Part shown: one piece after another, positions 1-4,847 of the stretch | Position numbering within the stretch: position 1 is the first letter of the stretch | Layout of the letters: every line of letters begins with the position of its first letter | Assembly (NCBI GenBank): GCA_013138655.1 | Contig: WTCI01000221.1 | Coordinates: 1 to 5,163, forward strand | Reading direction: 5' to 3' | DNA from: Desulfuromonadaceae bacterium | Lineage (GTDB): Bacteria > Desulfobacterota > Desulfuromonadia > Desulfuromonadales > Geopsychrobacteraceae | DNA: 5,163 bases | The notes under the pieces: generated by a model | Seen by the model: only the letters and a program-made list of their open reading frames with translations | Told to the model about the DNA's origin: nothing | Database searches by the model: none | Position numbers and translations under genes: made by a program

Positions 1-58
1 TCCTCCGGTTTGTCCGGCTGAACGGCTTGCAACTTTTCGTTTTTCCTTGAATAAACAT
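1..58 (-). CDS. Probable 5' end of an unrecognised leftward gene (partial)
   Basis: A reading frame on the minus strand opens at ATG 58 (or the adjacent ATG at 61) and stays open to the window edge. It gives 19 residues, MFIQGKTKSCKPFSRTNRR, which are basic, contain one cysteine and match no family I recognise. The case for a real gene rests on its signals. A strong Shine-Dalgarno core GGAGG (66-70, within a GGGAGGGGGC run at 62-71) lies 7 nt before the ATG at 58 and 4 nt before the one at 61, which favours 58. A sigma70-like promoter sits just upstream at 94-122. The frame is too short for coding statistics, so a chance open frame remains possible. Confidence 0.42.
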   Translation of the reverse strand, partial: MFIQGKTKSCKPFSRTNRR

Positions 59-93
59 CATGCCCCCTCCCAAGAACCATGAATTATTACGAT

Positions 94-122
94 AAACTAG
101 GCCACGCATTTGCGAATGTCAA
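94..122 (-). promoter_or_regulatory. Candidate sigma70 promoter for the left-edge gene
   Basis: On the minus strand a perfect -35 hexamer TTGACA (117-122) is followed by a 17-bp spacer and TAGTTT (94-99), which matches the -10 consensus at 3 of 6 positions. Transcription would start near 86-87, giving a leader of about 25-30 nt that contains the GGAGG site before ATG 58. The perfect -35, the optimal spacing and the well-placed ribosome site support one another. The weak -10 is the main doubt. Confidence 0.45.
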
Positions 123-181
123 GAAGCTACATTCTCCCTTTATTCCTTTTCGGTTATCCACTTGTGATGCATTAACCCTTT

Positions 182-430
182 TTTGCCACAGACACATACA
201 GACAACTGCGGGACAAAATCAAAATCTTGTCTCGCACAAAGCCACGATGTCACGAAGAAGGACAAGGTCAAAATCGAAATATCAGGGTTGTAGATCAAAA
301 TCGGAATAATGGGTTTCCTTTGTGATCTTGGTGTCTTGAGTGAGTGTAACGAACGGGTGCGAGGATGATTATGAACTTTTCTGATTTCAGGTTTTACGTC
401 CCGCCCCTGTCCGTGTGGGTCCGTGGCCAA
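182..430. repeat. Long imperfect inverted-repeat intergenic element
   Basis: The outer arms are 182-213 (TTTGCCACAGACACATACAG...) and 399-430, which reads on the opposite strand as TTGGCCACGGACCCACACGG.... Aligned by hand they match at 24 of 32 positions. Inner arms around 231-261 and 317-344 (CAAAGCCACGATGTCACGAAG against CAAGACACCAAGATCACAAAG when reversed) are also related, so the element is palindromic on a large scale, with its centre near 300. CAAAATC occurs four times, at 214, 220, 269 and 296. The CCACGGACACACACGGAC-like and CGCAAAGACACAAAG-like wording recalls intergenic repeats I know from many environmental proteobacterial genomes. That family link is from memory. No convincing gene lies in it. 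Confidence 0.6.
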
Positions 431-476
431 CATGTGCTTTCGTAATGGATTTACTGGAGCGAAGCGGATAACCAGA

Positions 477-1178
477 TTAGAAAGTTTTCAGTTCGAGCCG
501 GCCATTGACCATTTCGAGGTAAGAAAACTGCGTGATCCAGTCGCCGACAACCAGAACCTGTTTGTTATTGTAAACTATACTGATCGGCTGATGGAAATGG
601 CCACAGACGATTGTATCTGCGGCGGTCGTTGTTCCTGATTCAGCGAAGGTGCGCAGCAAAGGGTTTGGGTCAGCGTTGCGGCTGTCGGGATTTTTCTTGC
701 GACTCAGATCACTGAGCCGGATGGCGAAAGCCCAGACGGGATCAGGGTGGACGATTCTGGCGAGAAAGCGAATCAGTCCGCTACGCAAGAAGGTTCTCAG
801 CCGCTGGTAATTTTTACTCGGGTTAAGCAGATCACCGTGACAGAGCAACAATTTTTTGCCATCGAACTCTACCAGTTGCTGATCCGGGATAACCGTGCAG
901 CCGAGAGTGTCGGTAAAATAGGGGCCGAGGTGAAAGTCGTGGTTCCCTTCGACAAAATAGAGCTTGGTACCGGCATTGGTGAGCTGGCGTAATTTTTCCA
1001 GCAGGGGGATATAAGCACTGAAGACGAGATGCTTGTAGCCGATCCAGAACTCGAAGATGTCACCGAGTAGAAACAGTCCGTCCAGGTTTTGCTGCTGATC
1101 GAGAAAATCGAGCAGTTTCTGATAGTTGCTATCCTGAGGGTGGCGCAGGTGAGCATCGGCAATAAAGATAGCTCTCAT
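477..1178 (-). CDS. lpxH: LpxH-family UDP-2,3-diacylglucosamine diphosphatase (calcineurin-like metallophosphoesterase)
   Basis: LpxH hydrolyses UDP-2,3-diacylglucosamine to lipid X and UMP at the inner face of the cytoplasmic membrane, an early step of lipid A synthesis. From ATG 1178 the protein has 233 residues (E. coli LpxH has 240) and shows the full dimetal phosphoesterase set: D8-x-H10 (ADAHL), GD40 in GDIFEFWIG, GN79-H-D, H114-GD and GH194-F-H196. These fall almost exactly on the E. coli ligand positions. One difference is that the E. coli GNRD motif is GNHD here (H80), as in LpxH2-like and general metallophosphoesterases, so activity on the lipid A precursor is likely but not certain. 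There is no signal peptide or membrane segment. A TTG at 1187 would add three residues, but it lies inside the -10 element of the gene's own promoter, so ATG 1178 is preferred. The gene diverges from gloA. Confidence 0.85.
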   Translation of the reverse strand: MRAIFIADAHLRHPQDSNYQKLLDFLDQQQNLDGLFLLGDIFEFWIGYKHLVFSAYIPLLEKLRQLTNAGTKLYFVEGNHDFHLGPYFTDTLGCTVIPDQQLVEFDGKKLLLCHGDLLNPSKNYQRLRTFLRSGLIRFLARIVHPDPVWAFAIRLSDLSRKKNPDSRNADPNPLLRTFAESGTTTAADTIVCGHFHQPISIVYNNKQVLVVGDWITQFSYLEMVNGRLELKTF

Positions 1179-1186
1179 GGTCGGCA

Positions 1187-1215
1187 ACTATAAAGAGCCG
1201 TACCTGCAATGTCAA
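1187..1215 (-). promoter_or_regulatory. Strong sigma70-type promoter of lpxH, next to its start codon
   Basis: On the minus strand TTGACA (1210-1215), a 17-bp spacer (1193-1209) and TATAGT (1187-1192) match consensus at 11 of 12 hexamer positions. Only TGCCGACC separates the -10 from the lpxH ATG at 1178. Initiation 6-9 nt after the -10 would fall at about 1178-1181, leaving a leader of 0-3 nt. No Shine-Dalgarno precedes the ATG, which agrees with leaderless translation. The whole promoter lies in the 71-bp gap to gloA. Confidence 0.75.
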
Positions 1216-1249
1216 TCAAGACGCAAGTCCTTTCTTTAAGAGGTGCTCT

Positions 1250-1639
1250 ATGGAATATCCGATGATTCATATCTGTTATCGTGTCATGGATCTTGCTGCC
1301 AGTGAAGAATTTTACCGTAAAGCGTTCGGATTCGAGGTGTCGCGGAAAAAAGATTATCCCGACGGTCGCTTCACGCTCAGTTACCTGACTTCGGTCGAAC
1401 TGCCGTTTGAACTGGAACTGACCTATAACTATGACCAAAAAGATCCCTACGTGATCGGCAACGGCTATTCTCATCTGGCTGTCGGAGTCACCGATCTGGA
1501 GGCCTCGCATAAGCGTCATGAAGGGATGGGGCTGGAGATCTCCCCGTTAAAAGCGCTGGGCGGCGGTAAGCCAAGATTCTATTTTGTGACCGATCCGGAC
1601 GGCTTCCGCGTTGAAGTCGTACGCTGTACTTCACTTTAG
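1250..1639 (+). CDS. gloA: Lactoylglutathione lyase (glyoxalase I), VOC superfamily
   Basis: Glyoxalase I isomerises the hemithioacetal of methylglyoxal and glutathione to S-lactoylglutathione, the first step of methylglyoxal detoxification in the cytosol. The 129-residue protein has the two beta-alpha-beta-beta-beta modules of the VOC fold and the expected metal ligands H7 (MIH), E56 (ELELTYN), H75 (GYSHLAV) and E122 (DPDGFRVEVV), which correspond to H5, E56, H74 and E122 of E. coli GloA. Its length fits the short, Ni/Co-dependent bacterial class. ATG 1250 follows a clear AAGAGGTG ribosome site (1238-1245). It is the first gene of a probable operon with the TPR and antiporter genes. Some anaerobic deltaproteobacteria have little glutathione, so the thiol cofactor could differ, and other VOC substrates cannot be excluded. 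Confidence 0.88.
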   Translation: MEYPMIHICYRVMDLAASEEFYRKAFGFEVSRKKDYPDGRFTLSYLTSVELPFELELTYNYDQKDPYVIGNGYSHLAVGVTDLEASHKRHEGMGLEISPLKALGGGKPRFYFVTDPDGFRVEVVRCTSL

Positions 1640-1640
1640 G

Positions 1641-1657
1641 AGTCTGTTGGACAGACT
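1641..1657 (+). other. Short perfect hairpin between gloA and the TPR gene
   Basis: AGTCTGT (1641-1647), loop TGG and ACAGACT (1651-1657) form a 7-bp perfect stem directly after the gloA stop codon and just before the GGGAG ribosome site (1661-1665) of the next gene. There is no T-tract, so it is not an intrinsic terminator. It may influence mRNA stability or translation of the downstream cistron, or it may be incidental. Confidence 0.4.
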
Positions 1658-1671
1658 GCCGGGAGAGATAG

Positions 1672-2442
1672 ATGTCATTTGATGAACTGATTGCCAAGGG
1701 ACGTCGTGCCCTTGAGGAGGATGATAGCCGTAGTGCCTTGCAGACTTTGCAGGAGGCGATCAAACTGGGGGAAACAGCCGAAGCCTGGCAATTACTGGCC
1801 GAGGCTCAGCTTGAGGAAAATCAACTGGCCCAGGCAAAAAAAAGTTTGACTGCAGGCCTCAGGTTGGCTGCCGACAACATCGATCTGCTCTATCTCTCTG
1901 CTGATTTGAGCCTGGAAGAAGAGCAGATCGATGCCGCTCTGCAGACTTACGAGAAAATTATTGCAATCGATCCGCAGGAGAGCGACGCCCGGGTCAACAA
2001 GGCGTTGCTGGAGATGGATGCCGAACAGTTTGCTGCCGCCGAGAAAACCTGTCGCGAAGCTTTGCAGATCGATCCCGAATCGGCGTTTGTCCTCAATGCG
2101 TTGGGGGATATCTGTTTCGCAGGCGGCAACAATCAGGAAGCCATGGCTTGTTATCTGCGGGCCGCGGAAATCGATCCTGATGAGTCGCAGAGCTATCTGA
2201 ACCTTGCCGATCTTTACTATGACAGCAATCAACTGAAAGAGGCGGAAGAAGCCTGCAGCAAGGCCTTGGCGCTGGATGCCGGGCTGCCGCTCGGCTATTT
2301 GACCCTCGGTTATATCTATATGGATCAGGATCGTCCGCAGGATGCGCTCGAAAATTTCCAGCAGTTTTTAAAGCTGGAGAAAAGTCCCTCGGCCAAACAG
2401 ATCCGTGATGAAGTGAATGCTGTTATCGAGGGCTTAAAATAG
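1672..2442 (+). CDS. Tetratricopeptide-repeat protein
   Basis: The 256-residue protein is almost entirely TPR. Six consecutive 34-residue units run from about 36-69, 70-103, 104-137, 138-171, 172-205 and 206-239, after a shorter N-terminal helical pair (2-31) that probably makes a seventh. Most units end in the typical ALxIDP-like turn (IIAIDPQE, ALQIDPES, AAEIDPDE, ALALDAGL), and helix A carries the usual A/L-G/D-Y/C pattern. There is no signal peptide, membrane segment or catalytic domain, so it is predicted to be a cytosolic scaffold for protein-protein contacts. The start has a good ribosome site (GGGAG, 1661-1665). It lies 32 bp after gloA and 93 bp before the antiporter on the same strand, which suggests co-transcription. 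The partner is unknown and I do not assign a specific function. Confidence 0.85.
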   Translation: MSFDELIAKGRRALEEDDSRSALQTLQEAIKLGETAEAWQLLAEAQLEENQLAQAKKSLTAGLRLAADNIDLLYLSADLSLEEEQIDAALQTYEKIIAIDPQESDARVNKALLEMDAEQFAAAEKTCREALQIDPESAFVLNALGDICFAGGNNQEAMACYLRAAEIDPDESQSYLNLADLYYDSNQLKEAEEACSKALALDAGLPLGYLTLGYIYMDQDRPQDALENFQQFLKLEKSPSAKQIRDEVNAVIEGLK

Positions 2443-2461
2443 CCCAGGGAACAGGCGAGGG

Positions 2462-2500
2462 CTAATGCCGGCCGAAAACAACTTTCCTGGCCGGAATTAG
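2462..2500 (+). other. Stable hairpin between the TPR and antiporter genes
   Basis: CTAAT (2462-2466) pairs with ATTAG (2496-2500). After one G/A mismatch, CCGGCC (2468-2473) pairs with GGCCGG (2489-2494), then GAAA (2474-2477) pairs with TTTC (2483-2486), leaving a 2-nt bulge (CT) and the 5-nt loop ACAAC. That makes 15 base pairs in all. What follows is AAGACAGG rather than a run of T, so this is not a standard rho-independent terminator. A role as an mRNA-processing or stability element, or as partial attenuation between the operon genes, is inference. Confidence 0.5.
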
Positions 2501-2535
2501 AAGACAGGATTAACCGCACGGGACACTTAGGTACT

Positions 2536-4506
2536 ATGGGAATTGCTGCTGATATCATCATCATTGTTGTTGCCGCACTTTTCGGCGGACTGATCGCCCA
2601 GAAGTTACGGCAACCGCTGATCCTCGGCTATATCCTTGCCGGGGTGGCGATCGGCCCGTTTACCGGCGGGGTTACCGTTTCCGATATCCATGAAATCGAA
2701 AAGCTGGCCGAAATCGGTGTGGCTCTGCTGCTTTTTGCCTTGGGTTTGGAATTTTCCCTCAAAGAGCTGAAACCGGTTAAATATGTCGCCCTGATCGGGG
2801 GGACACTGCAAATCATTCTGACGATCGGTTACGGCTATCTGATCGCCCGCTGGCTCGGTTGGGAAACGGTCCCCGCACTCTGGTTGGGTGGTCTGATTTC
2901 TCTATCGAGTACCATGGTGATCTTGAAGACCCTGATGAGCCAGGGGCGGATGGGGACCCTGTCGAGCCGGGTGATGATCGGTATCCTGATCGTTCAGGAT
3001 CTTGCCGTGGTGCCTTTGATGATCGTGCTGCCGCAACTTTCCAACCCGCAAACCGGATTGCCGATGCTCGCTATTGCGGCGGTGAAATCGGTGGTTTTTT
3101 TGTTACTTATGTTCCTCGTCGGAACCCGGTTGTTGCCTTGGTTGTTGGCCATTGTCGCACGCTGGAATTCCCGTGAACTCTTTGTCCTGACGATTACCGC
3201 TATCGGCTTGGGACTCGGTTATGCGACCTATCTGGCGGGTCTGTCTTTCGCCTTCGGGGCTTTTGTGGCCGGGATGGTTTTGAGTGAATCGGATTACGGT
3301 CACCAAGCCCTCAGTGACATCATTCCGTTGCGCGACCTGTTCGGTTTGCTCTTTTTTACTTCGGTCGGGATGCTGCTTAATCCTGGTTTTCTCGTTGCCA
3401 ATTTTGCCGCTGTTTTCCAACTGGTCCTGCTGATCGCGGTCGGTAAAGGGCTGTTGATGGCGGGGATTGTGCGTTCCTTCGGCTATGCTAACGTGGTTCC
3501 ATTAGCGGTCGGTCTGAGCATGTTTCAGATCGGCGAGTTTTCTTTTGTGTTGGGGCAGGTCGGTTTTGCCGGCGGCTTCCTCAGTGGAGAACAGCATTCT
3601 TACCTCCTCTCTGCGACCGTTCTCAGCATGTTGATCACCCCCCTGGTTTCCGGGTTGACTGCGCCGATTTATGGTTTGAAACGGCGCTTTTGGCAGACCG
3701 ATACCCTTGAGACGGTCAACTTGCCGAAGGAAGGTTTGCATCATCACATTGTGATCGCCGGGGGCGGACGGGTCGGACAACACGTCGCACAGGTATTGAA
3801 ACAACTGGAAGTCCCCTTTGTCCTTATCGAGATGAGTCACCGCTTGATCGATGCTTGTAAAGCCCGTGGTTATCCAGCGATCTACGGCGATGCAAGTCAA
3901 GAGGTGATTCTGGAGGCAGCTCATCTGGCTGAAGCTGAGCAGCTGTTGATCACCATCCCGAATATTACCACTACGGAATCAATTGTCCGCTACACTCATC
4001 GGCATCATCCTGAATTGAATATCGTTGTTCGTGCCGAGGGAACCGAGCAAATGGCCGCTCTCTACGAGGATGGCGTTTACATGGTCATTCTGCCGGAACT
4101 GGAGGCGGGGTTGGAAATTGCCCGTCAGGCATTGCTGAACCAGAAAATCCCGATTCCGATCATTCAGCGATTCACCGATGCGGTGCGGCTCGATCATTAT
4201 TGTTCAGATAATGAAACTGATGCTGAAAAACGTGAAATTCGCCTGATGAAAAACGCGCGCGACCTGCTTGAGTTGAGCTGGGAGAGACTGGAGCCGGAGA
4301 GCTTGCTGATCGGCAAGAGTTTACGCGAACTGGCTATCCGCCGGACGATCGGTGTATCGATTGTCGGAGTGCTGCGAGATGGGGATTTTACCACCAATCC
4401 CTCAGCTGAATTTGCCTTTCAGCAGGGCGATATGCTGGCGATTATCGGTAGCCCGTCTCAGCGTACAGCGATCCATGGGTTAGCGCAGTCGGGTCAAGTG
4501 CAGTAG
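2536..4506 (+). CDS. CPA2-family (Kef/YbaL-type) cation:proton antiporter with RCK domain
   Basis: Inner-membrane antiporter, 656 residues. The membrane part (about 1-380) has some 13 hydrophobic segments and CPA2 hallmarks: SLSSTMV (122-128), the ion-site QD (Q154-D155), K304, FFTSVGM (273-279) and IGEFSFVL (332-339). A cytosolic Rossmann RCK_N domain follows (about 402-520) with GGGRVG (409-414), E432 ending the second strand and GD452, as expected for NAD(H) binding. An RCK_C/TrkA_C domain occupies about 580-645. The expected role is K+ or Na+ exchange for protons, gated by nucleotide or ligand. At the loop equivalent to the acidic KefC gate, [11 protein letters not shown] (254-264) keeps one Asp but lacks the neighbouring glutamates, and IPLRD resembles YbaL, so calling it KefB or KefC is not justified. 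The start ATG 2536 has only a weak ribosome site (TTAGGT), but residues 1-40 fit the family's N-terminus. Confidence 0.9.
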   Translation: MGIAADIIIIVVAALFGGLIAQKLRQPLILGYILAGVAIGPFTGGVTVSDIHEIEKLAEIGVALLLFALGLEFSLKELKPVKYVALIGGTLQIILTIGYGYLIARWLGWETVPALWLGGLISLSSTMVILKTLMSQGRMGTLSSRVMIGILIVQDLAVVPLMIVLPQLSNPQTGLPMLAIAAVKSVVFLLLMFLVGTRLLPWLLAIVARWNSRELFVLTITAIGLGLGYATYLAGLSFAFGAFVAGMVLSESDYGHQALSDIIPLRDLFGLLFFTSVGMLLNPGFLVANFAAVFQLVLLIAVGKGLLMAGIVRSFGYANVVPLAVGLSMFQIGEFSFVLGQVGFAGGFLSGEQHSYLLSATVLSMLITPLVSGLTAPIYGLKRRFWQTDTLETVNLPKEGLHHHIVIAGGGRVGQHVAQVLKQLEVPFVLIEMSHRLIDACKARGYPAIYGDASQEVILEAAHLAEAEQLLITIPNITTTESIVRYTHRHHPELNIVVRAEGTEQMAALYEDGVYMVILPELEAGLEIARQALLNQKIPIPIIQRFTDAVRLDHYCSDNETDAEKREIRLMKNARDLLELSWERLEPESLLIGKSLRELAIRRTIGVSIVGVLRDGDFTTNPSAEFAFQQGDMLAIIGSPSQRTAIHGLAQSGQVQ

Positions 4507-4550
4507 GAAGTATTAAAGTTTTTCGCGTAGTATTATTAACTGCCTTCTGC
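4500..4550 (+). terminator. Imperfect hairpin spanning the antiporter stop codon (doubtful terminator)
   Basis: GCAGTAGGAAG (4500-4510) can pair with CTGCCTTCTGC (4540-4550) at 9 of 11 positions, extended by TTAA/TTAA (4513-4516 with 4536-4539) after a 2-nt bulge. The loop is 19 nt and contains a TTTTT run (4519-4523). No T-tract follows the right arm, so it does not fit a standard intrinsic terminator. It is recorded as the only candidate 3'-end structure of the operon. Confidence 0.28.
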
Positions 4551-4584
4551 AAGTCTGAATCAAGAACATTGGTAACAGCGTACT

Positions 4585-4629
4585 TCATTGGCAGTGGTGG
4601 AGACGTAATACCTCACGAACCCGATCCAT
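4585..4629 (-). pseudogene. Possible relic of the IS21-family transposase IstA N-terminus
   Basis: Read on the minus strand from ATG 4629, 14 codons give MDRVREVLRLHHCQ before a TGA at 4585-4587. This strongly resembles the conserved start of IS21-family IstA proteins (M-D/H-R-I/V-REVLRL-H/R-H-E..., followed by a helix-turn-helix of the type GLSQRQIARSLG). The helix-turn-helix does not follow in any of the three frames, so the similarity stops abruptly. The comparison is from memory and the match is short, so this is a suggestion. If right, an element once inserted here and was later deleted down to its left end. Confidence 0.38.
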
Positions 4630-4760
4630 CAATTTAAGGTCAGGATTCAGATGAAACCGTGAAGTTCTTTCCATATCCAGTGCTCAATATGAAAATAAAT
4701 GGGAAATATCGAGATATTAAACTATGGAATTTAGTTTCCGGAATTCGTCATTAATACATC

Positions 4761-4815
4761 AATAGGTGGAAAATTATCCGGTCTATTGAAAAAAAATAGG
4801 TGGAACTTTTTCCAC
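4761..4815. promoter_or_regulatory. Repeated GTGGAA sites upstream of the CBS-domain gene (possible operator)
   Basis: AATAGGTGGAA occurs twice in direct orientation, at 4761-4771 and 4795-4805 (34 bp apart, a little over three helical turns). The second copy is followed by its inverse, so that GTGGAA-CTTT-TTCCAC (4800-4815) forms a perfect 6-bp palindrome. An overlapping inverted repeat TCAATAG/CTATTGA (4759-4765, 4783-4789) encloses the first copy. This cluster ends 32 bp before the ATG at 4848, a normal place for a regulator site. No known operator is recognised. Confidence 0.4.
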
Positions 4816-4847
4816 ATATCACGACTGTTATAAAAGAGAATTAAATT

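Larger units (their letters stand above)
4507..4847. other. AT-rich non-coding gap before the CBS-domain gene
   Basis: No convincing intact gene lies in these 341 bases, and the base composition drops sharply compared with the antiporter gene. It holds a probable IS21 istA relic (4585-4629), several small palindromes (AATATC-GA-GATATT at 4705-4718, AAACTA-7 nt-TAGTTT at 4719-4737, TTCCGGAA at 4736-4743, TCAATAG-17 nt-CTATTGA at 4759-4789) and repeated GTGGAA sites near its right end. The pattern fits an insertion-scarred boundary followed by the control region of the next gene. I see no tRNA or rRNA that would serve as an integration target. Confidence 0.6.

Noticed and set aside
140..433. 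97-residue minus-strand open frame (and a 76-residue plus-strand frame at 79-309)
   Set aside because: Both are translations of the palindromic repeat. Their low-complexity basic and SVCVCGKK-type stretches come from the repeat words, neither has a ribosome site, and they overlap each other on opposite strands.
436..465. GCTT...AAGC / GTAA...TTAC hairpin after the lpxH stop as a terminator
   Set aside because: The stem is short, needs bulges, and no T-tract follows on the minus strand.
423..1162. Open frames antisense or out of frame to lpxH (for example 423-638 +, 747-992 +, 869-1162 -)
   Set aside because: They are shadows of the well-supported lpxH reading frame and have no domain, motif or ribosome site of their own.
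1179..1187. TTG start at 1187 for lpxH, adding three residues
   Set aside because: The TTG lies in the -10 hexamer of the strong lpxH promoter, upstream of the likely transcription start, and the family N-terminus aligns from ATG 1178.
4588..4640. 5S rRNA- or tRNA-like wording (TGGTGGAGACG...CGAACCCGATCC)
   Set aside because: The resemblance is limited to a few words, no cloverleaf or 5S stems can be drawn, and the reverse strand gives a better explanation (IstA-like codons).
4659..4754. 31-codon GTG-start open frame in the AT-rich gap
   Set aside because: It is short, has no convincing ribosome site, matches no family I know, and overlaps the palindromes. A chance frame in AT-rich DNA is more likely.
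4829..4834. TATAAA before the CBS-domain gene as its -10
   Set aside because: No acceptable -35 lies 16-18 bp upstream, and initiation there would remove the GAGA ribosome site from the mRNA.
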